A stretch of 64,000 nucleotides of DNA, taken from Adenanthera pavonina (lineage: Eukaryota > Streptophyta > Magnoliopsida > Fabales > Fabaceae). The position numbers were made by a program, and so were the translations under genes. Each line of letters starts with the position of its first letter. Position 1 is the stretch's first letter. The stretch covers positions 27,670,001 through 27,734,000 of the forward strand of contig JAIVEN010000021.1 of the NCBI GenBank assembly GCA_026686845.1, written 5' to 3'. A model generated the notes under the pieces. That model was not told the origin of the DNA. It worked only from the letters and a program-made list of their open reading frames with translations, and made no database searches. Positions 11,595 through 22,290 of this stretch are shown here, one piece after another.

Positions 11595-12682
11595 ATGTAT
11601 TGCGGAGGCATGGCAGGGAACAACATGGGTTGGGGTATGAATATGATAGAGGAAGAGGGTTGGAGGAAGGGTCCCTGGACTGCTGAAGAAGACAGACTGC
11701 TCATTGAATATGTTAGGCTTCATGGTGAAGGCAGATGGAACTCTGTCTCTAGGCTTGCAGGTACCCCTTTAACTTCATCTTAATCTTTGTTCTATTCTTT
11801 CAAAGATTACAAGTTTCAGACCACGGTAATAGCACTAGCAGACTTTCTTTAAACTTGTACTGATTCAAGTAGCTATTTCTGAGTAATCTACTTGCGTACC
11901 AAAGCGGAGTGATTTGTCTGAACAAATGATGATGTTTCTTCCATTTATTTCCTTCAAACAGGATTGAAAAGAAATGGGAAGAGCTGCAGATTGAGGTGGG
12001 TGAATTATCTGAGACCTGACCTCAAGAAGGGTCAGATAACACCTCAGGAAGAGAGTATTATTCTGGAGCTGCATGCTAGGTGGGGAAACAGGTATGTTTG
12101 ATTCTCATCTTTCTTGAACTTTCATTTTTTTTTCTTTTCCTCTTGTTGATCTTCCAAAGTGTGCCTAGCACTTTATACCAAGGCCTTAACTGATGATGGA
12201 CAAAAAAATTCAGGTGGTCAACAATTGCAAGAAGTTTACCGGGAAGAACTGACAATGAAATAAAGAATTATTGGAGGACCCATTTCAAGAGAAAGGCAAA
12301 AAATTCCCCCGACTCTGCAGAAAAAGCCAAAAATCGCCTCATGAGAAGGCAGCAATTTCTGCAGCAGCAACAGCAACAGCAGCAGCAGCAGCAGCAGCAA
12401 CTTCAATTCAACTTGGACATCAAAGGGATCATGGCTCTGTTGGACGACAGTGATCATAGAGTTGTGATGCCTTCTTTATCTCAAATGAGGCAAGAAATGT
12501 ACCAAACCACCACAGAAGAGCAGGGCTGCTTCTACTCTATGCTCAATGGCAATGCCTCTGCACCAGAACCCTTAAATGATGATACTTTCTGGGATGGCTT
12601 GTGGAACTTGGATGACTTTCATGGGAATTTCAGCGCAGCAAACAATGCCAATCTGCACAATTTAGTTGCTCCCTTCTGTTAG
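11595..12682 (+). CDS. R2R3-MYB transcription factor, three exons
   Basis: A DNA-binding transcriptional regulator, expected in the nucleus. Exons 11595-11760, 11962-12091 and 12214-12682, with GT-AG introns of 201 and 122 bp, join in frame to 254 codons. The R2 repeat (about residues 22-72) keeps its three tryptophans (GPWTAEEDRLL, GRWNSV, CRLRWVNYLRP). R3 (about residues 75-123) has the usual aliphatic residue in place of the first tryptophan, then WGNRWSTIARSLPGRTDNEIKNYW... in the standard helix-turn-helix pattern. Intron positions are those of typical plant R2R3-MYB genes. The wording of R2 (YVRLHGEGRWN) and the motif THFKRKAK after R3 recall the MYB27/48/59 group; that is a judgement by eye. 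A run of 13 glutamines follows the MYB domain closely, and the acidic tail (DDTFWDGLWNLDD) may be an activation region. The start is the first ATG in frame; further in-frame ATGs follow within 20 codons. Confidence 0.93.
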
Positions 12683-13915
12683 AAGTTTATGGTCAGCCTT
12701 AAGTTATCTTAATCAGCATAGTAATATCACTTTGCACAAGACTTAGATAAAGTTTCTCGGTGTTTTCTCTCTGGTTCTCCAATAAAATTACAATATGTGG
12801 AAAACTTTATAAGTTTGTTCCACATTATTAACTGTTCAAAGAAGATTTTTCACGGATCAAAATTTTAATGGAGACTCTGATAGCAAGCACCCGAGAACTG
12901 TGCCTAAGTTTTTCCATGTTATCTTTAGTCATGAGATGGGAAGCTTCAAAAACCAGGAGCTGTGGAGTTATTTGTCAGTGAAAGTGTATTAACTTTGCTT
13001 TTGAAACTTAAATGAACTTTTGCATTATTGCTTTTATTGATTGTTTTTAAATTACAAGAAGGATAGCAACTTTCCAACTTCTGGCAAAACATGAAGGAAC
13101 AAAAAAGAGAGAATTAAACCAGACTTCTTTTTACATAATCTTAGAAATGATTCTGGGCTTTTTGGCCTTTTCCTCTTGCAATAGTCTGAAACCAAGTGGA
13201 GTTAGAAGCCTTAAAATCAATCCGAAATTCCAAAAAGCACTTAGAAATGATGAAGTACTCATTAAATCATTACGATGGGAAAGTTATTATATATAGTTAA
13301 ATCAAAGTATGCACTAAGTGCATAAAATATCCCTTAAAGCCTACTTTTTGGTGTGAGAACAACTCAGTGTTGCGTTCTTTCAGACATCTTTGTCATGATA
13401 TTCTTTATGTTTGTTTAAGGCACACATAATACAAAAATGCTCTCTGATTTATCATTTATTTCATATCAATCAATTTGGCATTAGGCTTTAGATTTATTGA
13501 CACAGAACTTGATTCTTTAAATCTCACATATCTTGGTGATATCATTTTTTAATCATCTTATCAATATAGCAGTATCACAGATTTTGACATTCCGCTAGTA
13601 TCTGTGATTGAAGAGTTCTCTTTTCTGGGTACACTCAGAGAGGTTTATCAGTTTATATTTATATATATATATATATCCAATTAAATAAATTTAATCATTC
13701 TTCTGATTAAAGAGAATATTAAGGCCTAAAGTTTGCATAGAATTTGTTTGAAGTAGTCATGTAATATTTGATGCTAAAAATATTACCTTAGAAGTAAAAT
13801 GATTTATCTGGGTTTACCAAAAAAAAACAAAAAGATTTGTCTGGAGATTTTTCAATTATTTTCCATGCAGCGAACATCACCGAAGGGACGACCGGACAAG
13901 TATGCAATCATAATA
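12683..13915. other. MYB 3' flank and intergenic stretch
   Basis: Includes the probable 3' UTR of the MYB gene, with AATAAAA at about 12781 as a possible polyadenylation signal. A TA microsatellite lies at about 13657-13675. No other gene was recognised. Confidence 0.5.
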
Positions 13916-14177
13916 CTCCCTATGTTTCTTATCAGAGGACATGATAAGGTTTTAAAACATAAGTCATTTTATAAAATTTATGTATTATTTAATATTTATT
14001 TTTTATTTTTAACTTTATTGAGAATACCAATTAAAAGAGATACATTTAAAATGAGTTATAATTTAATTAGAATAATTTTGGAAAGTAAGGGTAATCTTTT
14101 AAAACATCAAGACTTTTAACTTATTTTCTAAATGTGTGAAGTAGATAAATATGACCTATAATAGGAAATAGAGGAAG
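13916..14177. mobile_element. Stowaway-like MITE, family d
   Basis: Starts CTCCCTATGTTTCTTATCAG and ends CTATAATAGGAAATAGAGGAAG, with TA at both sides. The interior (AACATAAGTCATTTTATAAA, TTTAATATTTATTTTTTATT) is shared with the copy at 41611-41904. The 106-codon frame inside is incidental. Confidence 0.85.
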
Positions 14178-14592
14178 TATCAACTAAAGGAAAATATTTT
14201 CTTTTAATAAGTTTACACAAATATCTACTTTTTTAACATTTATATTATAAATTTTTATTCTTTTTGATAAAATTATAAATTTTTATTCCTTTAAATCTAG
14301 GAAAAATAAAATTGAACACGAAAATAAAATATTTTTACAAATTTATTTTAATTTTTCATATTTTTTTAAATAAAAATTTCCCGTACACTTTTAATTTTAT
14401 TTAACGAAAAATGATTAAGTAATCTGATTACACCTCAAAATCTGCTACTCTTTTAGCAATTAAGAATTATTTTTAATGTTAATAGCTCATATTTGATTTT
14501 GATAATTTAAATTTTATTTTATTTTTTTACAATTAATGATTAAAATATTTTTGTTTTATATTCTATATTTTTTAAAATAGAAGTTATCAAAA

Positions 14593-14650
14593 GACAATTT
14601 GAGACTTTGTAACAAAAATATTTAGCAATAAGGATCCCTAATTTTTAAAA
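14593..14650. mobile_element. Left TIR part of the outer element, cut off by the MULE
   Basis: The sequence GACAATTTGAGACTTTGTAA onward is the inverted counterpart of 21618-21676 (TTACAAGGTCTCAAATTTTC on the + strand). It continues on the far side of the MULE at 20995-21055. See the outer element and the nesting finding. Confidence 0.75.
14642..14650. repeat. 9-bp target duplication, left copy
   Basis: TTTTTAAAA directly before the left TIR of the MULE; the identical string is at 20986-20994 directly after its right TIR. Nine bases is the length typical of Mutator-like elements. Confidence 0.85.
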
Positions 14651-15656
14651 GGGGAAATGACATTTGAAGATCAAAAGTTTAATTTAATGCCAATTATGGA
14701 TCAAAACATTTTAAAATTACAGAATAAGACCAAGGTCTAAAACTGAACAAAAAAATTGAAATAAAATGACTACATTACCTTTCTTTTATGTGTTAAGCTA
14801 TTCCAGTATGTATAAATATTTCTGAGCTCATGACTTCCCACTAACAGCCCTTCTGCAAAGTATTTCTTCTTCCCACCATTTTCTTCATGAGATTTCTTCT
14901 CTTCATCTCCATTTAGTGATCGTGTGTTGCATGAATGTTGTCTTCCCTCTACAATCAGCCTTTCCCTCCATCATTTTCCTTCTTCCCCTCTTGGTCGCTC
15001 ATGCATTGAATCACGTGAATGCTGTACAGGTGAGCATTGATCTTTCTATTACATCTTCTCTACTTAGGGTGAAGCTTGGTAAATGCAAACAATAATATAA
15101 AATTGTCAGTTTTAGTAATGGATATGCTAATGATCCCTATACAATGAATCCAGCATTGCACAGAATGAATGATAACTTAAGCTATGTGTGTTGAAGTTAC
15201 GAGCGACATTTAGTTTATATGTTTCACGTTAGAGATTCTCCAACACAAAGAAAAGTTGAAGAAATCCAATGGGTGTTGATGTTACAAGTTCTATGACCCT
15301 TTTGTAACTTAATATGAATCTTTTGAGTGACAAAGTAACGAATAACATAAACTACATATCATGGGTCATCATGTTAAACCCTTATATTTGCTGAACTATT
15401 TGTTTTGTGTAATGAATATTAGAGGTTGAGTTATTTTTCTCCTGTGCTTATGAGTGAATATTAGTATCAAGCTTTAGGGAAGACAGAATAGTAAATAACT
15501 AAATATTAGTAATAAATTATACTAGATGTAGTAGTAAATATGAAACAAGAGTTATGAAGTCATTGTTGTTATTAATAAATAATGACATGACAAAGTAACA
15601 TACTATAACATTTCATATTTTTGTATTTGTCTAGGTTGATATATTAGTGGTGGAAT

Positions 15657-17943
15657 GGTGAAAGAAATTTTTTGTTATTTTCATTTTGGTGGAGAAATGG
15701 TGAAGGATTTGAATGACACTTTGAAATATGACGGGAGCCAATCAAGTGGAAGCTTGATCAAAGAAGGAACTTAACTTAAACAACTGATAATATTAATATC
15801 ATCATCTATCAACTATGATGTTGATGGTTTGAAGTTGAAGTATACATTAAAATTTGATAATACAATATTTTTAGATCTCACAGATGATGGAGGGGTAGAA
15901 AATCTAATTAAATTCAATGACGATTTTGCTCGCATATACATAATCGAGAATGGTCATCAAAATATAGAGGCAGCAATAGACTCACATGAATGGTAAGTTT
16001 TTACATGTGTATAAATATAATCATTGTGTTATTGTTTGAAGGAAGTAATGAATTTGTGATAATTGAACATGCAGAATGGGCTTTTTAAATGGTGATTCAC
16101 ACATTGGCTCTCCTTTTATGCTTGGGATTGACCGTTTACCTTGTGCAATATCAATTGTTCCATCATCATTGCCTCAGCTAAATAGTTCAAAATGGCAGGA
16201 TGTGATTGTAGGAAATGGACAGATATTTCCTAATGCTGATGCGTTTAGAAAGGCATTATACATGTATAGCATTGTCCACAAGTTTGATTATGAATCTACA
16301 AGGAATAACCTTGACAAAATGATAGTGAACTGCAAAGTTGAAGGATGCAATTGGAAGCTGACATCGTATACATTTGATGAGGAGTCGTCCTACCTTTAAG
16401 TGACGACTTTCCATAAGGGGCACATTCATTTTGTATAAGACAGCCTCGTACTTACTCATAATGCTAGATGCATATTGACATCATCAATTGTTATTGATAT
16501 AGTGAGGGATCGTCTTGACAAAACTCCCAATGACATTGGAAATGAGTTATTAAGAGATTATGGACTAGAACTAACTTACCGTCAAGCATTGAGGGCCAAA
16601 GAGAGAGTTTTGGAGCAAATACATGGCATGTCTAAACAATCATATTTCCTAATACCTTGATTATGTAATAGATTGAAGGAAACTGATTCAGATACTATAG
16701 CCAAGTGGGTGTCTTATGATAACATATTTGAGAAATTATTCATTGCATATGGTTTTCTATCAAGGGATTCTTATTAGGAGCCCGACCTATTATCTTTGTG
16801 GATGGATGCCATCTTAGCGATCCTTACTAAGGAACTATGTTGTTAGCTTCAGCGTATGATGCAGACAATAACCTTTTTCCATTGGCATATGTTATTATTG
16901 GACGTGAAACCTTTGATGATTGGGCATGGTTTCTTCAAAACCTCAAAGAAATTATAGGTTCTTTGTAAATAACTATTGTGTCTGATTGACATCATGCAAT
17001 TATTGGTGCTGTACAAGCAATCTTTAGAGGTGACAGACACTCATTTTGTTATCATCATGTGAAAGAGAATTTTAGCACTGAATTTACAAAAGTTGCGAAG
17101 GAAGGGGAAGGAAGAGCAAGGAAGAGGCGTTTTAGTTACTTGATACAATTGCCTATGTACGACTTGAAAGCGATTTTGACATGGCAATGGGAAATTTATG
17201 GAAATTCTCTCCAAAATTAGCAAGATGGGTAGAAACTGATGGTGATGTTGATAGGTGGTCAATGTTCAAGTTTCCATATGATCGATGGGATCATATAACA
17301 ACTAATTTGGCTGAATCATTTAATTCATGTTGGTTAAGGAGAGGAGGAATTTTGTCTGTGTACTGATCAATGAACATAGAGACAAGTTAGCTAGGAAGTT
17401 TGTTAAAACCAAGGAAGGTATGAGGAAGTGGAAAAATGGAGTTGGTCCCAAAGTTAAGGAGAAGCTAAAGGAGAATCTTTTGAGAGGAGAAATTATGGTA
17501 GTTAAATACTATGGACAAAATATGATATTAGTGTGAACTGGTTCTTTGCATATTCGTGTGAATTTAGCCTTACGGGAATGCACGTGCAAAGGTTGGGAGA
17601 TGAGTGGAATTCCTTATCTTCACGCTTATGCGGCCATAAAAAAAGTGCATGGCAATGTTTATAATTTTGTTCATGAATCCTTCTTATTAAGCTCACAGGA
17701 AAAGATTTACAGCGGCACTTTGAATCTTGTCAAGACACATGACATGCCAAAACTGAATGCCTTAAGAGCAATTGATTTGATGAACCAAACCTTTTTAAGA
17801 CCCTCTATGACAAATAGGTCTCCTGGTAGATTACGAACAAAGCGAGTTGAGTCCCAATTTTAGCACAAGAAGTCCTATCATTGTTCTCAATGTCAACAAG
17901 TTGGTCATACTAAAAAGACATGCACAAATCCAAATCTAAACTG
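15657..17943 (+). pseudogene. Degenerate MULE transposase (MuDR/MURA type)
   Basis: Fragments in the + strand follow a plant MULE transposase from end to end. An N-terminal part begins MVKEIFCYFHFGGEMVKDL near 15657. A MuDR-type DNA-binding region lies at 16180-16400 (VGNGQIFPNADAFRKAL, then CKVEGCNWKL). The catalytic triad is still readable: Asp in FVDGCHLSD (codon at 16801), Asp in IVSD (16984) and Glu in NLAESFN (17313). A SWIM-type zinc finger follows at about 17570-17640 (CTCKGWEMSGIPYLHAYAAI), in which the third ligand is Tyr instead of Cys. A CCHC knuckle (CSQCQQVGHTKKTC) at 17882-17923 lies behind an in-frame TAG at 17861. Several stops and frame changes interrupt it, for example TGA at the Arg that normally follows the second catalytic Asp. 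No functional transposase can be made. Confidence 0.9.
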
Positions 17944-18404
17944 ATATAGTTCCACATGGGTACTACATCAACATAGATTTGATGGATATCTTTTGTTAGT
18001 ATACTTGACTTTATGACTTGGGTGTAGGGGGTAATTTTTTATATATGCACCTCATAGTTGCACATAGTGTTCTTTTTGTGTGTATTAACACTCCTGATAT
18101 AGATGGGTTAAGGACATACTATTGTAGGGTACATGGGTATGAGCATTTATTTGTACATGCAGCTGATATAGTGTTATTTTGTGTATATGAACACTGCTAA
18201 TATAGATGACTTATTGAAGGGCATTGTAGGTTATATGACATAACTGTATACGGGTAGAAGGATCCTTTTCTATATATATGACATCATATATGTAATGATA
18301 CAATGCTCTGGGGATGTGATATGAATGAAAATTAAGTGTATGTAAAATTACATTTGCCTGTGCTTTATTGAACATTCTATAGAACAGGGGCTGTTGAGTG
18401 CAAA

Positions 18405-19740
18405 ATCTTCGTAGACCAGCAATAAATTCAGGAATCTGAGTGTCAAATATTGGATCTGATAAACTGAAATTTAGTAAACAAAATTTCTTGAGTGTAAAAC
18501 ATTAGAATATGAGTAGTAAATTCTTTAATGATGAGTAGTAAATTTAGGGTTTCTAGTGTTAAATAGTAGATCTAATTACATAAATGTAATGAACACAATT
18601 GCAGTGGTGTGAAATTACAGATATTTAGTGTCAAATCTTGGATTATCAGTAGTAAATTCAAGGTTGTGAGTGTCAAATAATGGAGCTCATCCATGAAAAT
18701 TTAATGAGTACAATTTCATCAGTGTCAAATTGCAGATGTTCAATATCAAATCTGAGATTATCAATAGTAAATTCAGGGTTTTGAGTGTGAAATACTGGAC
18801 TTGATCCATGAAAATTTAATTAGCACAATTTCATCTGTGTCAAATTGCAGATGTTTAGTGTCAAATATCGAATTATGAGTAGTAAATTTAAGGTTCATAA
18901 TGTCAAAAACATGATATGATGACATGAAAATTTAATGAACACAATTCCATCAGTGTGAAATTACAAATGTTTAGTGTCAAATCTTGGATTATCATCAGTA
19001 ATAAATTCAGGGTTGTGAGTGTCAAAAAATGGATTTGATGATATGAAAATTTAATGAACACAATTTCATTAGTGTAAAACTGCAGATGTTTAGTGTCAAA
19101 TCTTGGATTCTCAGTAGTAAATTCAGGGTTGTGAGTGTCAAATACTGGAGCTCATCCATGAAAATTTAATGAGCATAATTTCATCAGGATCAAATTGTAG
19201 ATGTTCAGTATCAAATCTAGAATTATTAGTAGTAAATTCAGAGTTGTGAGTGTCAAATACTGGACCCAATCCATGAAAATTTAATGAGCATAATTTCATC
19301 TGTGTCAAATTGTAGATGTTTAGTGTCAAATATCGAATTAGGAGTAGTAAATTCAGGGTTCCCAATCTCAAAAACTGGATCTGATGACATGAAAATTTAA
19401 TGAATATAATTCCATCAGTGTGAAATTACAGATGTTCAGTGTCAAATCTTAGATTATCATCAATAGTAAATTTAGGGTTGTGAGTGTCGAATACTGGAGC
19501 TCATCCACGAAAATTTAATGAGCACAATTTCATTAGTGTCAAATTGTAGATATTCAGTATCAAATCTGGGATTATCAGTAGTAAATTCAGGGTTTCAAGT
19601 TTGAAATACTGGACTTGATCCATGAAAATTTATTGAGCACAATTTCATCAGTGTCAAATTACAGATGTTTAGTATCAAATATGGGATTATCAATAGTAAA
19701 TTCAGGATTTCGAGTATTAAATACTGTACCCCATCGATGA
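18405..19740 (+). repeat. 115-119 bp tandem array with higher-order structure
   Basis: About 11-12 monomers; the landmark GAAAATTTAATGAGCACAAT or a variant recurs at 18591, 18706, 18821, 18937, 19056, 19171, 19286, 19402, 19520 and 19635. The spacings are 115, 115, 116, 119, 115, 115, 116, 118 and 115. The repetition of the spacing pattern every four monomers, and of monomer-specific variants (GGAGCTCATCC; GATGACATG) at offsets of 464-465, shows a four-monomer higher-order unit. Antisense frames inside are incidental. Confidence 0.92.
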
Positions 19741-20985
19741 TTGCGAAATTAGGGAAGGTCAGTGCAAAATGTTTTAATAAGAATAGTAATTTTGAGTTGC
19801 CATGTGACAAATACTGATTTTTTTAATGTAGTGTTTCTTATTGTTACGAGGTTGTTTTACAATTAAAAGAAGTTAATATTGCATTATTAATTTATTCTAG
19901 TAATTCGCTCATACATTTTCTTCTATGCCAATAAATAATTGATGTAGTATCATATATGATCTCTGCTCTTCAATCATCATATAGTAACCTATTTATTCTT
20001 GCACTTGTTTGACATAATTTCATCTTCACACTTCCATAAAATAGGGGATGCAATTACATGAAATATCAATTTGTACAATATTATTATTATAAGAAAATCA
20101 TCGTACAACAAAATAGCAACCAGAAGCTAGATAATGAACACAATTTATAAACATGGATTTTATACTAGAGAGATGACAAAATATACAGCTTGCAGGTTCT
20201 AGTTAACACAACAATAGATCATTGTTGAAAGTATTGTTTACATTAGACAGCTCCTTTTTTGGTACTGGATCACCAAACTGACCTATGCCTAAAAAATTTG
20301 AAACTAGTTGGTCTAGAACCGAGAAGTTGGACATGAGACATTAAGACATCTTGTCTTCAGCCAACACAACCCTGAATTTTGGGTCAAATACAACAGACCA
20401 TATGTACAAGAGCGAGTTACTAGTAACAAGGTAGCATCCCTCAATCACTCATGGAAAAGGGTTGTTAAACTACTTTTGATCTAGACCTGTCCATTCAGCC
20501 AACACAACCTTGTCCGCTTCCTAGTCGTCAAAGAGCCATGTTAGATTTTTGAACTATAATAAATGGGTAAGCATCGAGCACCGAGCATCAATGACGCGAA
20601 TCAGGCAGACAGCAACAAAGCGATTCAAAGAGATAGTGACACTACGAATCAGTTGAGAGCGATGATGGGAGGCGAGCAGTGCGACGATGGGAAGTGAGCA
20701 ACGAGACACGATGGCTTTTTTCAACAGCCGTGGTTCTCCTTTCATTTGAAGAAAACCTTCCTCTGTCTCAAGGAGTTTTGACTGTGTCTCACCGAGTTAG
20801 GGACGATTATGTGGGAGTTAAGGCAGTGTCTCAACGTTAAAGTGACACTAAACTTAGGGTGTTTTAGTCATTTCTAATTTTAATTATGTTCAGTTTTAGA
20901 CCTTGGTCTTATTCTATAATTTTGAAATGTTTGGATCCAGAATTTACATTAAATTAAACTTTTGGTCTTCAAATGTCATTTCTCT

Positions 20986-20994
20986 TTTTTAAAA
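20986..20994. repeat. 9-bp target duplication, right copy
   Basis: TTTTTAAAA, identical to 14642-14650. Confidence 0.85.
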
Positions 20995-21059
20995 TCACTT
21001 AAAAGGACCTAGGTCCTTGATTGGGAAAAATATTTTTCTAAATAGATAAGATTATCTCC

Positions 21060-21595
21060 ATAAAAATTAGTTCACTCCAATTGGAAATTTAGTTATTTAT
21101 ACTTGAAAATTTAGTTATATCTATTTAGAAAATGAGTTATGTCCACCCAAAAATTTAGTTATATTTGCTTAAAAATTTAGTTAGATTCACTTAGAAAATT
21201 AATTATCTGTACTTGGAAATATAATTATTTTCATTTAGAAAATTAGTTATATCTATTTAAAAATTTAATTATATCCATTTGAAAAATTAATTATATTCAT
21301 TTGGAAAATTAGTCTAGTTGGGAAGTTAATTATCTTCGTTTGAAATTTAGTTATTTTTATTTGGAAAATTAGTTATCTTCACTTAGAAATTTAGTTATCT
21401 TCACTTAAAAATTTAGTTATATCCACATGAAAAACTAGTTTACTGTAGTTGAGAATTTAATTATTTTGACTTGGAAATTTAGTTATCCCATATGAAAAAT
21501 TAGTTATTTTTATTTAGAAATATAGTTATCTACACTTGAAAATTTAGTTATATATAATTGAAAAATTAGTTATTTCATCTTGAAAAATTATCTTT
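21060..21595. repeat. 22-bp tandem repeat array
   Basis: About 24 diverged copies of a unit like CTTAGAAATTTAGTTATCTTCA. The core TTAGTTAT or a one-base variant falls at 21089, 21111, 21133 and 21155, a strict 22-bp step; later copies keep the phase with small indels. Confidence 0.9.
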
Positions 21596-21881
21596 TTCCA
21601 ACTTAGGAACTAGGTTCTTTTACGTTTTAGGTGATTTAAAAAATTAGGGATTTTTATTACAAGGTCTCAAATTTTCTATTTCCCTAAATGATAGTTAAAT
21701 TTACTCCTTCAGGGAGACCCCTTTAGAAGATCTATATGATTTTTAACCTGCAAAATTTAATAAAGTATTAATATATTATTTTCACAAATATCATTAATAG
21801 TTTTAATTTTTTTCTTCCTGCATATTAATGTGAGATAGAAATTAATGAATTTTATTAAAGTATTTTAAGAATTTTATGATA

Positions 21882-22118
21882 CTCCCTCCATTCCATTTTA
21901 TATGTTATTTTAAGATTTTTTTATACAAAAGATGATAAATAGTTTATAATATTTAAAATTTTTTTAAATAATAAATAAAATGGAATGAAAGAATATGTTT
22001 TAATAAAATTAAGACTTTTAACTATTTAATTACCTACCTTAAAACGTAGTTTAATTAAAAAAAATTTATAAAATAAGCACTGAGTAATTTTTATTTTATT
22101 TTTTACTAAATGCGGGAG
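21882..22118. mobile_element. Stowaway-like MITE near the PPR gene
   Basis: Starts CTCCCTCCATTCCATTTTAT and ends AAATGCGGGAG, bordered by TA. The terminal match is weak on the right. It ends about 170 bp before the start codon of the PPR gene, so it may lie in or beside that gene's promoter. Confidence 0.65.
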
Positions 22119-22290
22119 TAATTTTTAAAGAGATGAAGTAAAGAATTGGTTCTGAATTAAAAAAAAAAAGATATTTTTTTTTTAAAAGTCTATATCTGAG
22201 TAGATTGCATCCTCGTGCCGTCCAGCGCGCTTCAGTTAGGTTTCGATACTTTCTGAATACCGAACTCCAACTTGAAGCTATTCTGATCTT

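Larger units (their letters stand above)
14651..20985 (+). mobile_element. Mutator-like element (MULE), 6.3 kb, inactive
   Basis: The first 99 bp (14651-14749) align without gaps to the reverse complement of the last 99 bp (20887-20985), with 9 mismatches counted by eye. The element is flanked by a perfect 9-bp duplication, TTTTTAAAA. Inside, left to right, are an untranslated lead-in, a broken transposase (about 15657-17943), a 115-bp tandem array (about 18400-19740) and a spacer with no recognisable gene. The TIR length, 9-bp target and MURA-type transposase define the superfamily. It is autonomous in layout but dead in sequence. Confidence 0.93.
20986..21684. mobile_element. Outer TIR element, right and central part
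   Basis: With 14593-14650 this forms one small element split by the MULE. The right arm (about 21590-21676) is the inverted counterpart of 14593-14650 joined to 20995-21050: CCCTAATTTTT, TCACTTAAAA, GGACCTAGGTCCT and GGGAAAAA-type blocks appear in order on opposite strands. The right end may extend to the CCC at 21682-21684. No coding sequence; the centre is a 22-bp tandem array. Without the MULE it would be about 750 bp. Confidence 0.75.

Noticed and set aside
12236..12457. Minus-strand frame with a poly-leucine run
   Set aside because: It is the antisense shadow of the MYB poly-glutamine tract.
18405..19810. CRISPR-like array
   Set aside because: Repeats are 115-119 bp, contiguous without unique spacers, and the genome is a plant's; it is a tandem satellite inside a MULE.
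21060..21595. CRISPR-like or regulatory array with 22-bp period
   Set aside because: No distinct spacers; a simple degenerate tandem repeat between TIRs.
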